DNA of 64,000 nucleotides from a marine gamma proteobacterium HTCC2080 (lineage in GTDB: Bacteria; Pseudomonadota; Gammaproteobacteria; Pseudomonadales; Halieaceae). Location: the NCBI GenBank assembly GCA_000169115.1, contig AAVV01000012.1:62001-126000 (forward strand), in the 5' to 3' direction. Positions 28,449 through 36,331 of this stretch are shown here, one piece after another. The translations under genes were made by a program, and so were the position numbers. The notes beneath the pieces are model-generated. The model worked only from the letters and a program-made list of their open reading frames with translations, made no database searches and had not been told where the DNA came from. Numbering within the stretch: the stretch's first letter is position 1; each line of letters starts with the position of its first letter.

Positions 28449-28751
28449 TCACGGAGCCTCCGTATAAAAGTGTGGCCTCGACGGCGCATAATGAGGGACA
28501 TAGATACCCCAATAGAAGCTCATCAAAGCCAAATCCACACCAGCAATACCCAACGCCAGGGCCAAAGGTCCCAAGCCTCCTCGAGTGCTCTCCATAGCAA
28601 TCGGATCGAGCTCTTCAATCGGCATATCGTAGATAAAAGCTAAATTTCTGTCGCTAGGCGTAGCAACGTTAATGGCTGCATCGGTGGCTGCTGACGCAGT
28701 CGCACTAGCCAGCATGAGCAGTATCCCTAAAAATTCAAACGTAGTTTTCAT
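28449..28751 (-). CDS. Small exported precursor with double-glycine motif, putative C39 substrate
   Basis: Protein of 100 residues; I recognise no family. Residues 1-21 form a clear Sec signal peptide ending ASATASA. A leader-like segment (22-57) ends in ELDPIAMESTRGG, with GG at 58-59 and hydrophobic residues at -12 (Leu48) and -7 (Met53), as in double-glycine leaders. After GG comes a glycine- and leucine-rich hydrophobic stretch (LGPLALALGIAGVDLALM), then an aromatic, proline-rich tail. The ATG at 28751 lies eight bases after AGGGAG; the ATG at 28757 lies directly against it and is less likely. It is the first gene of a pair with the C39 peptidase. Confidence 0.72.
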   Translation of the reverse strand: MKTTFEFLGILLMLASATASAATDAAINVATPSDRNLAFIYDMPIEELDPIAMESTRGGLGPLALALGIAGVDLALMSFYWGIYVPHYAPSRPHFYTEAP

Positions 28752-28912
28752 AGACATCTCCCTGTCTCAATGGCGGGCCATCCTTGGCCCCTGTTTTGAT
28801 CGCGTCTTTTGTTCTTAAACAAATAACAGCGACGTAACTACCGTAAGGCTATGACGCGAGCAACAACAGTTCAGAGCGATCAAGAGATCAACTCTGGCCG
28901 GCACCACAGCAT

Positions 28913-29872
28913 TTAAGACGCTACTGATGACGACCTTTGAAGCACTTGCTTGAAGACGGCGCCATAACCTGAAAAACCTGGCGTGTTGTCAAAGTAGCCA
29001 CGGGCGTGCAACAACCGGCGAAGATCAGAGAGTCGGTGACACGGAACTGCCGCCATAAAATGGTGCTCTAAATGAAAATTGACGCCATGTGGCGCCACTA
29101 AAAATCGTTGCCAATAAGGCGCTTCTACCGTGCGCGTATTTTCTCTGGGATCAACGCTATAAAGATCCGGCACGGCTCCATGCTCTGCGATCTGGCGCAA
29201 TCGAATCACCAGCATATACGTTGTCATAAAAGTGACGAACCAAAGCAACCACGTCCACCCCCAACCTAGGGCGTAAAGGACTAAAAACAGAGCCAACTGC
29301 GCCAATACTTGCTTGAACAGAAGCAACCGTCCTTGGGCCTGAGCTCGGTTCATATTCCCTGCACCGCCCTTACAAAGGTTTATCAGTAACTTCACGCCTG
29401 TTTGCCCGGTTAAGTCCCGGAAAACTTTTCGGCTGAAACTCATTCTAGAGATAGGGTACGCCGCATAGTTAACTAAATCTGGGTCTTCAGCAGTGCCTGC
29501 TTTCCTGTGGTGCTCCAAGTGGCCCGCCGCGTAACTTGGTAGATCTCCAAGTGTGGGTAGCGCGCAAAACCATTGGCCTATTACGCGATTCAACGAGGAT
29601 TTTTCGAACAACGTGCCATGCCCTGCCTCATGCATGAGAACGGCCAGACCCAGCTGCCGCCCGGGCAACACCACTAAAACAAGAAGTGAGGTCAATACTC
29701 CAGGGTAATGCGCTGCCACGCCCAAGAGCAGGAAAATTAAACCCCAGTTTTTGACCACCAGCCCGAAGCCAACTAAATCACTAGAACGTGTCAGTGTCAG
29801 CCGCTCCTGAGCAGAGAGTATCTGACTAGACTTTATAGCCGTTACGGAGCTTTGTGAAACTTGGAACGACAT
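28913..29872 (-). CDS. Membrane fatty acid desaturase-family protein
   Basis: Integral membrane di-iron enzyme of 319 residues. Three histidine boxes are present: HEAGH (81-85), HLEHH (118-122) and HLEHH late in the protein (VNFHLEHHFMAAVPCH). Hydrophobic helices lie near 35-70 and 175-215. The family includes acyl-lipid desaturases, carotenoid ketolases and hydroxylases, so the substrate cannot be named; the HLEHH boxes fit lipid desaturases. It is 161 bases upstream of and co-directional with the GG precursor and C39 peptidase. Whether they share a transcript is open. Confidence 0.87.
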   Translation of the reverse strand: MSFQVSQSSVTAIKSSQILSAQERLTLTRSSDLVGFGLVVKNWGLIFLLLGVAAHYPGVLTSLLVLVVLPGRQLGLAVLMHEAGHGTLFEKSSLNRVIGQWFCALPTLGDLPSYAAGHLEHHRKAGTAEDPDLVNYAAYPISRMSFSRKVFRDLTGQTGVKLLINLCKGGAGNMNRAQAQGRLLLFKQVLAQLALFLVLYALGWGWTWLLWFVTFMTTYMLVIRLRQIAEHGAVPDLYSVDPRENTRTVEAPYWQRFLVAPHGVNFHLEHHFMAAVPCHRLSDLRRLLHARGYFDNTPGFSGYGAVFKQVLQRSSSVAS

Positions 29873-30332
29873 ATGACCCCATGTTAGCGTGGCATTTTAT
29901 TTGGCCGGCGACCTCATATTCCCACAAACGAGCCAGTAAACGAAACCTCGCACTTTCGGACGCTTTACTAAACAGAGCCTGCTTAAATTCGTGATTACTA
30001 GCAGCGCATGAATTGTAAACAGGGCACCGTAATCAATCGCCACAGCTCAAAATTTTCAATCTATCACCAAAGCCATGCAGTCAGTTCCGCGAGCACAGCG
30101 CATAGCAGTCGGCAGTCGGCATTGACAACTCGACACCACCGAAGCCCTAACAGAAAATACCGACAAACTTACAAAGGGGTAGCCCAATTAATTAAGGTTT
30201 GCGATATTATGAAGGTGCCGCGCCGTAGGCTTTTCAGTTGCAACCGTTCAAAGAGCCCGCCTGCAAAAAGCCAATCTTGATAGAGTCGCACCACCCACAG
30301 ACGAATCCAAAAAAAATCTCGAGGAAATTAAC
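29873..30332. other. Intergenic region upstream of desaturase and lipoprotein genes
   Basis: The 460 bases between two divergent genes must contain both promoters. I see a tandem AGTCGGC pair at about 30106-30120, a lone TTGACA at 30122 without a good -10 partner, and a ribosome site (GAGGAAATTAAC) just before the lipoprotein. A 90-codon frame at 30008-30280 has no protein-like composition and was not annotated. Confidence 0.5.
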
Positions 30333-31019
30333 ATGCGCCAACCCGCCGTATCCTTTTGTTGCATAGCGATGCTGGGCTTACTCACAAGTTGTGCATCAAC
30401 CGAAGATCAGGCCGCCAAGGCGCTAGAGGACACTGGGCAGGTGCGTCCAAACTCGAACTATAAAGACGTAGCGCAGTACCCAGGGAACGTTACCTGCGGC
30501 AAGTATCTCGCTACGGACTACCAAGGCTTTCCTATCTACAAAGATTTTGTCGTATTAGATACCGTCGCCAATCTCAGGCCTTTGTCGATGGACGTGAAAA
30601 TTTACTGCAGTGAGGATCCTGCCGCGGCGCTAAACACAGAACTTGGGATTGATTATGAGATCCAAAAGTCGCAGATAGATCGCATTCTTAACGATTTCCG
30701 AGACCTCGCTGTGCCATTAGAAGCATACATCAGCGACAACCCCTCCTACCCATGGACCGAGCAAGGTCTGCAAGCGCTGGTTCAACCTGCGACAACGGGC
30801 AACCCACCGAGAGATTTCCCCGAAAACGGCTATATTAGCTCGATACCCACGGACCCCTGGAACAGGAACTATCATTACATCTGCGAGCCTTTTGCCGGTA
30901 TCCAAATCCCTTACAAATTGCAAACCTTTGGAGCTGATGGGGTACAAGGCGGGTCACAAGAGAACGCCGATATTAAGCACGATTACCTGCCCTACTTCGA
31001 CCACATAAACAAAATTTAA
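30333..31019 (+). CDS. Lipoprotein with C-terminal GspG-like (type II secretion pseudopilin) domain
   Basis: A 228-residue predicted lipoprotein: the signal peptide ends LLTSC, with lipidated Cys20. Residues about 112-217 match the globular domain of the major pseudopilin GspG: SYPWTEQGLQALVQ (138-151), IPTDPWNRNYHY (171-182), TFGADGVQGG (198-207) and NADI (211-214). The N-terminal methylated pilin helix and prepilin peptidase site of true pseudopilins are absent. Residues 21-110, including two cysteines (Cys55, Cys92), are unassigned. No secretion-system genes are nearby. It would be anchored in a membrane facing the periplasm or surface; the function is unknown. Confidence 0.8.
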   Translation: MRQPAVSFCCIAMLGLLTSCASTEDQAAKALEDTGQVRPNSNYKDVAQYPGNVTCGKYLATDYQGFPIYKDFVVLDTVANLRPLSMDVKIYCSEDPAAALNTELGIDYEIQKSQIDRILNDFRDLAVPLEAYISDNPSYPWTEQGLQALVQPATTGNPPRDFPENGYISSIPTDPWNRNYHYICEPFAGIQIPYKLQTFGADGVQGGSQENADIKHDYLPYFDHINKI

Positions 31020-31043
31020 GCGATCCGGGTCGGCGCATGATGA

Positions 31044-32768
31044 TTAAAGAGGGAATGCCCTTGGGAGCATCAGCAGAACTACTGTGCTGTATATCAGAGT
31101 AATTGGCAGTCCGTACCTCCAGTAATCTTTGCGCTTATAACTCCCTAGGTTTTGCACCATTAAATTCGTGGTGTAGCCATAGGGAGTCAGGAACGAGGCA
31201 CTGGCGCCAAAGGCAATCGCCATAGCAAAAGGCATGGGGTCAACGCCGCTGGACAGGGCTAGTGTCCAAGCCACCGGAAACATGAGCGCAGCTGCAGCAT
31301 TATTGGTCATCAACTCAGTCAGTAAAACCGTCAACAAGTAAACCATTATTAGTATCCATAAAGGTTCAATACCCGTGATCAAGGGCGCCGCCCAAGCCGC
31401 TGCAGCTGCCACCGCCCCGGTATCCTGCAGCCCCTGGGCAACCGTCAGGGCTGAGGCAATAATGATCCACATCTCGAAAGGAAAGCGCCGGCGTAAATCC
31501 GCACCTTTTATGACGCCCAGCACCAAAAATATCGCTAGAAGAAAGGCGAGGCCCTTAATCAAAGCGAGGATTCCCATCGCAGCCAAGGTCACAACCGCTA
31601 CGACCGCGGCGGTTATAAAAATGCTAACCAACAGAGGTAAGCGCATCGTATTTAATTGAGAATTTACTACCAGAAAATTTCGACCCAAGTTCATTCGTTG
31701 GGAAAAATCCGGGCCAACGGCCAAGGCGAGGTAATCCCCTGGCTGCAAGGTAATCCCTCCAAGCTTTCCCGATAGCTGAGCACCGTCTCGACGTAGTCCA
31801 ACTACCGCAGCATCAAAACGTGCTCTGAAACTCGATTCTTTTATGGTCTGGCCTGCGACTGCAGCATTAGGCAACAAAATAACTTCCGTCATATTGTCAC
31901 CCAACAACCCCTCCTCAATCGCAAACAACTGTAGACCTTGAAACGTCGAAAGAAGACCTACACGACTAACGTCTCCCGAAAAAATCAGTCGATCACCTGA
32001 CTCAATACGCTGTGACGGTGCGACCGGCGAGAGGATTTCGTGGCCCCGGGCAATCTCCACCAAGAAAAGACCATCCAGGTCCCGAAGTCCATTGTCTACA
32101 ATGCTTCTTCCAATGAGCTTAGATTCGGGGAGAACTTTGGCTTCAATTAAATGCTCGCTAATCTGTAGCGCTGTTTGCTCATACAGCGGCAGTCGGTGAC
32201 GAAATAAGACCATGCAAATAATGCCGGCAATTGCTGCAGGCAATGCCACGGGTAAAAAGGCAAAGAAATCGATACCCTTTCCCGAGGCCTCTTGTAAAAA
32301 ACTACTCACGATAAGATTGGTAGAAGTTCCAATAAGCGTCAACGTGCCGCCTAAAATGGCCGCGTAAGAAAGCGGCAGTAAGAGCTGGCTGGGCGCATGA
32401 AGACGTGATCGCCTCAGTACCCCCGCAAGGGTCGCCACGACCGCGGTGTTGTTAACAAAGGCTGAAAAGACTGCGGTCACAAGCGAGACGCGTAAAAGTG
32501 ACCCAGTCAACGATGGAACCACCATGCGCCGGGATACCATAAGCAGCCAAGGGAGACGTTCAAAACCGACTGAAATCAGCATCAAAAGTACTAGGGTGAC
32601 CAACCCCTCATTGGTGGCCTTGGCAAGCACAGTATTGATATCGACTAGGCCCATCAACAAACAGGCCAACAAAGCACTGCCAAAAACCCAAGGAGCAGAC
32701 CAACGCGTCACCAAAAGAGTAGTGACTAGCCAGACGACAACCATCATTATTAAGCTAATATCCAGCAA
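31044..32768 (-). CDS. SLC13/DASS-family anion transporter with two RCK_C (TrkA-C) domains
   Basis: Inner-membrane transporter of 574 residues. Two halves of hydrophobic helices flank a soluble middle (about 200-375) with two TrkA-C-like domains (VLPESKLIGRSIVD and LLPNAAVAGQTIKE starts). Family signatures are VNNTAVVATLAGVLRR with GTSTNLIVSSFL in the first half and TNNAAAALMFPVAW in the second. Such proteins usually move sulfate or dicarboxylates with sodium; the substrate cannot be read here. It converges on the GspG-like lipoprotein gene and stands alone on its strand. Confidence 0.88.
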   Translation of the reverse strand: MLDISLIMMVVVWLVTTLLVTRWSAPWVFGSALLACLLMGLVDINTVLAKATNEGLVTLVLLMLISVGFERLPWLLMVSRRMVVPSLTGSLLRVSLVTAVFSAFVNNTAVVATLAGVLRRSRLHAPSQLLLPLSYAAILGGTLTLIGTSTNLIVSSFLQEASGKGIDFFAFLPVALPAAIAGIICMVLFRHRLPLYEQTALQISEHLIEAKVLPESKLIGRSIVDNGLRDLDGLFLVEIARGHEILSPVAPSQRIESGDRLIFSGDVSRVGLLSTFQGLQLFAIEEGLLGDNMTEVILLPNAAVAGQTIKESSFRARFDAAVVGLRRDGAQLSGKLGGITLQPGDYLALAVGPDFSQRMNLGRNFLVVNSQLNTMRLPLLVSIFITAAVVAVVTLAAMGILALIKGLAFLLAIFLVLGVIKGADLRRRFPFEMWIIIASALTVAQGLQDTGAVAAAAAWAAPLITGIEPLWILIMVYLLTVLLTELMTNNAAAALMFPVAWTLALSSGVDPMPFAMAIAFGASASFLTPYGYTTNLMVQNLGSYKRKDYWRYGLPITLIYSTVVLLMLPRAFPL

Positions 32769-32986
32769 GACCTTTTAATGCCCGATGAAGTAAGAAGTGC
32801 CAGAATACGCGCTTAGTGCGCTAAACGACAGTGAGCGAAAGCGACACTAACAGAGCCACCGTGCCCTTAAACAACGCTTTGTAGGAAGGCAACTTTTTTG
32901 GGGGTGCATTGCTAGGGTGCTGCCCACGCGGTGGCACGAATCCCAGCCCATGAATTTTTTATCACTACAACACGGAGAGTAACACC

Positions 32987-33358
32987 ATGATTGGATACGT
33001 CACTTTAGGCGTCACGAACCTTGACAGTGCGAAGGCCTTTTACTCAGAGCTATTAGGCGAAATGAGTGCCTCCACGCTGCTTGAAATGGACCGGATAGCA
33101 TTTTTTGGCAAGGATATGGCCAACCCAATGCTCGCTGTGTGCATACCCTACAACGAAAATGACGCGCATCCGGGCAACGGCAATATGGTGGCCTTTAATC
33201 CAGGCAGCAAGGAGGCCTGCGACGCGCTCTATCAAAAAGCAATTGCACTTGGTGCAACCTGCGACGGAGAGCCCGGACAGCGCATCCCAGACATGTTTTA
33301 TGGCGCCTACGTTCGCGATCCCGATGGCAACAAGCTGTGCTTTTTCCAGTTTGGGTAA
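32987..33358 (+). CDS. VOC (glyoxalase/bleomycin resistance-like) family protein
   Basis: Small cytoplasmic protein of 123 residues with one vicinal-oxygen-chelate domain. The start (MIGYVTLGVTNLDSAKAFYSELLG) and end (VRDPDGNKLCFFQF) are typical of the family. These proteins bind a metal and act on small molecules or bind drugs; nothing here names the substrate. A ribosome site (ACGGAGAG) precedes the ATG. It is followed by a strong hairpin, so it is probably transcribed alone. Confidence 0.88.
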   Translation: MIGYVTLGVTNLDSAKAFYSELLGEMSASTLLEMDRIAFFGKDMANPMLAVCIPYNENDAHPGNGNMVAFNPGSKEACDALYQKAIALGATCDGEPGQRIPDMFYGAYVRDPDGNKLCFFQFG

Positions 33359-33373
33359 TTCCAATAATGGTCT

Positions 33374-33408
33374 CTGTCTAAAGCACGGAAGCACCGTGTT
33401 CTAGACAG
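33374..33408 (+). terminator. Hairpin after the VOC gene, possible intrinsic terminator
   Basis: CTGTCTA...TAGACAG encloses a second stem (CACGG/CCGTG), giving a long, nearly continuous stem with one mismatch and one wobble pair. A T-rich run (GTTTTCTTTTC) starts about eight bases later, further away than usual. It lies 16 bases after the VOC stop and ahead of the DUF481 ribosome site. Confidence 0.6.
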
Positions 33409-33443
33409 GACAAGTTTTCTTTTCTAATAGACAGGAAATATCC

Positions 33444-34610
33444 ATGCGCTCCCTGTTAATCCTCTTCGCCCTGTTGCTGACGACCCATGCTAGTTGGGCA
33501 TTCGCCCATAGCAATAATGATGTTGTCACCATGTATAACGGCGACCGCATCACCGGCGAAATCAAGGGGCTAGCCAATGGCGACCTCAAAATAAATCCGT
33601 CCTACGCTCCCGTGATTGCCCTGGAACTTCAGGATATCGCCTCCATAGATTCTAATTACAACTATGAAATTCTGACGGAAAACAACGAGAGGCTTTATGG
33701 CAATATTTCAAGCACTGAAAAAAAGGGCGCGCTGCAGTTCACCAGCATCGACAGCGACAAGGTAATACCCCTGCTCGAGATCACTGAAATTCGGCCTATC
33801 GAGGAAAGTTTCGCCGAACGGCTGCAGTACACCTTGGGCGCCAATTTCAACTTTGAACCCGACCTGCAAACTTACAAGATCGAAGGAACGGTAACATATG
33901 CCTCAAAGCGCGGGCAGACATCAGCGCGTGCAAATATTTTACGCTCCGACTACCGCACCCAAACTGAAAACGGCGACTATGAGGATGACTATTCCCAAAC
34001 ATCGGGATTGGTTCGATTGGAAAACGAACGCTGGTCCAACTTTAGAGATGACTGGTACCGAAGCTTTTCTGGTCAATACGATTACAACGACCAACTAAAT
34101 AACTTTGGTCGCATCTCGCTGGGCTCCGGTTTAGGACGCTATTTCATCGACAGCGCTGGAATGCGGTTAAGAGCCTTGGTTGGCCTTCAAGGCATTTCAG
34201 AGCGCAGCAAAATCGAAACAGACCCCGAAACTGGTCAAGTCTTGCAACCTCCGAGCTGCCCCGGCGATCTCAGTGATCTTGGCGATGATAATTGCGCTAG
34301 TACGCTGGTAAAAGACACAGCTTACTCGGCTGAAGGGTTCCTGACTGGCTCCTTCATGATGTACAGCCTGACAAATGCGGATCTCGACATCAATATAACG
34401 AGCAGTGTCTACCCCTCCTTAACCGAAGACGACCGCTTGCGAGCCCACTTAGAAGCTGCGGTGAAGTGGGAAGCGGTCAGTGATCTAAGCATCAAACTGA
34501 GCTTGAATTCCGATTACGATTCAGGGAAGGAGAACGAAGGCGAGCTAGATTCAATACCCCGAAAAAAATGGGACTACAGCATATTACTGGGGCTTGAATG
34601 GGCGCCCTAA
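33444..34610 (+). CDS. DUF481 outer-membrane protein (YdiY-like)
   Basis: Predicted outer-membrane protein of 388 residues with a Sec signal peptide (LLILFALLLTTHASWAFA). An N-terminal periplasmic part (about 25-120) starts VTMYNGDRITGEIKGL, the repeat often seen in front of DUF481 barrels. The C-terminal part alternates polar and aromatic residues as in beta strands and ends LLGLEWAP. DUF481 proteins include the salt-induced YdiY; the function is not established. A good ribosome site (ACAGGAAATATCC) precedes the ATG. The stop overlaps the convergent mechanosensitive-channel gene by four bases. Confidence 0.82.
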   Translation: MRSLLILFALLLTTHASWAFAHSNNDVVTMYNGDRITGEIKGLANGDLKINPSYAPVIALELQDIASIDSNYNYEILTENNERLYGNISSTEKKGALQFTSIDSDKVIPLLEITEIRPIEESFAERLQYTLGANFNFEPDLQTYKIEGTVTYASKRGQTSARANILRSDYRTQTENGDYEDDYSQTSGLVRLENERWSNFRDDWYRSFSGQYDYNDQLNNFGRISLGSGLGRYFIDSAGMRLRALVGLQGISERSKIETDPETGQVLQPPSCPGDLSDLGDDNCASTLVKDTAYSAEGFLTGSFMMYSLTNADLDINITSSVYPSLTEDDRLRAHLEAAVKWEAVSDLSIKLSLNSDYDSGKENEGELDSIPRKKWDYSILLGLEWAP

Positions 34611-36331
34611 GTGGACGCCGCGGTGCCATTACCTGGTTCGTGATGAAAATGGTGCAGATCGCGCTGTGGAAATGGAATGGTGATACCCGCACGATCAAAT
34701 GCGAGCTTAACTTCACGGTGTAATGTCCAGTAAGTCGGCCAGTAGTCTGCTGTCTTCACCCACGGCCGCACGACAAAATCAATTGAGCTCTCCCCATGCC
34801 GGTGCACTCTAACCACAGTCTCTGGCTCTGGGAGTATTTCCGGAATTTGCGCCAACACCTCGGTTAACACCTGCTCCGCCTGCTCAATACTATCGCTGTA
34901 GCTGATACAAAACTCGGTATCGACACGACGTATATTTTGACTGGTGTAGTTTCGAATCACATCGCCCCATATTTTACTGTTGGGCACGATAAGGCTTTTA
35001 TTGTCAGTGGTCGTAATGGTTGTTGACACCAAATTCATCCGACGCACAGTACCTTCAACCCCTGCTACGGCAATAAAGTCACCCACATCAAACGGCCGGT
35101 AGGCCAAAATCATGCCCCCTGCCGCAAAATTACTCAGCGTCTCCTGTAGGGCAAAACCCAAAATAAAACCCGCGACGCCTAAGCCGGCCAGCATGGGTGC
35201 CAAAGAAATACCCATTTGTGATAACGCAACAAGAAAACCGGCCGCCATGACACCGCCGCCAATCATTGAGACAGACACATCTCTCAAAAGCTGCGACATG
35301 CCACCGGGTCGCTTGTCGAGAGTGCGCTGTGCAAATCGCCGCGCAGCTCGACTAACAACTCGAGCAAGAAACACGATGCCAAGGAACACCAAAACGCGCA
35401 GCACCAAATCTGGCCCCTCAGTGGAGAACCAACGAGTGAGCTTGGAATAGATATCATCGAGAACAACATTGAAAACTTCGAGGTCCACCATTTCGAAAGA
35501 AATTGCAGTTTGCTCCTCGATAATGGCGCGCTTAATTCGAGTGGTATCGAGACCTACACGCTGCATTTGCGTGGCGATACGCCCCAGCCACGTTACGTCC
35601 AAAGCAAGGAGCTGCTCTGCGCGCAACAATGCCTCCTGTATCGATGGGTCGGAGGACGCTAATTTTAGACGGGATTGTAGAGCTTGCCTTTGCGCCTTCA
35701 ACAGCTGTAATGACCCCAGCCGCTCATCGGCGTAATACAGCAAGCTGCGGTTAGCGAGTTGTTCCAAAGTACCTGCTGGGAAATTCAATGCTGCACGAAC
35801 GTCTACAACATTAATCATATACTCCAAGTAGCGGATTCGCTGCTCATCCATGCTGTCTATTTGCGCACGGAGCAATGCTCGATCTAAACCACTGAGCGCG
35901 TCTAACCCCTCATATTTCACAGCAATACGAGACTCAAGGAGCTCAAATCTTCGACCAAAACCCTCATCAAACTGTTGATTGCGTAGCGCCAACCTCGCCG
36001 CAAGTTCACCGCGCTGTGGGGCATCGCTCTCAAGCTTCAGTATTCGCTCCGCAATTCTGCTGAACTGCTTCAGCACATGAAGAGACTCCTCGTCGAGGTA
36101 AAAGCGCAGTGCATCCTCGGCGCCCCCGTTAACATCGCCAGCCTCTTCCTCGGTCTGCCGAATGGCATAAAAACGCTGCTCCAGCTCATCGAGTTCATCC
36201 GCTACGGTTGGGATAGCCTTTTCTTGAAGTTCCTCAGCTTCTTGACTCAACAGCGAGCCCGAAGTCATCAAAAAAACTAGCGATGCAGCCCACGCCATAG
36301 TTTTAATTTGTGGAAAGCGTTGCGCGATCAC
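34607..36331 (-). CDS. MscS-family mechanosensitive ion channel
   Basis: Inner-membrane channel of 574 residues that releases solutes on osmotic downshock. A signal sequence and a long coiled-coil-rich periplasmic region (about 35-290) precede the membrane helices. The pore helix and MscS beta domain are seen in GVAGFILGFALQETLSNFAAG, YRPFDVGDFIAV and NKSLIVPNSKIW. The size fits YbdG/YnaI-like or periplasmic-extended MscS proteins rather than the 286-residue MscS. The GTG start overlaps the stop of the DAHP synthase gene (GTGA) and has GGAGG upstream, so the genes are coupled. Confidence 0.9.
   Translation of the reverse strand: MIAQRFPQIKTMAWAASLVFLMTSGSLLSQEAEELQEKAIPTVADELDELEQRFYAIRQTEEEAGDVNGGAEDALRFYLDEESLHVLKQFSRIAERILKLESDAPQRGELAARLALRNQQFDEGFGRRFELLESRIAVKYEGLDALSGLDRALLRAQIDSMDEQRIRYLEYMINVVDVRAALNFPAGTLEQLANRSLLYYADERLGSLQLLKAQRQALQSRLKLASSDPSIQEALLRAEQLLALDVTWLGRIATQMQRVGLDTTRIKRAIIEEQTAISFEMVDLEVFNVVLDDIYSKLTRWFSTEGPDLVLRVLVFLGIVFLARVVSRAARRFAQRTLDKRPGGMSQLLRDVSVSMIGGGVMAAGFLVALSQMGISLAPMLAGLGVAGFILGFALQETLSNFAAGGMILAYRPFDVGDFIAVAGVEGTVRRMNLVSTTITTTDNKSLIVPNSKIWGDVIRNYTSQNIRRVDTEFCISYSDSIEQAEQVLTEVLAQIPEILPEPETVVRVHRHGESSIDFVVRPWVKTADYWPTYWTLHREVKLAFDRAGITIPFPQRDLHHFHHEPGNGTAAST

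Noticed and set aside
28259-28597. 112-codon frame on the plus strand across the C39 and precursor genes
   Set aside because: Translation lacks structure, while the minus-strand genes have signal peptides and motifs.
27819-28751. Functional amyloid (fap) locus
   Set aside because: A periplasmic C39 peptidase is shared with fap, but no FapA, FapB or FapC-like repeats are present.
30122-30127. TTGACA as a -35 promoter element
   Set aside because: No acceptable -10 hexamer at 16-18 bases downstream.
30008-30280. 90-codon open frame upstream of the GspG-like lipoprotein
   Set aside because: Composition is rich in Ser, His and Arg with no domain or good ribosome site; it fits chance reading of intergenic DNA.
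30333-31019. True type II secretion pseudopilin
   Set aside because: No prepilin peptidase motif or N-terminal helix; a lipobox is present instead and no secretion genes are nearby.
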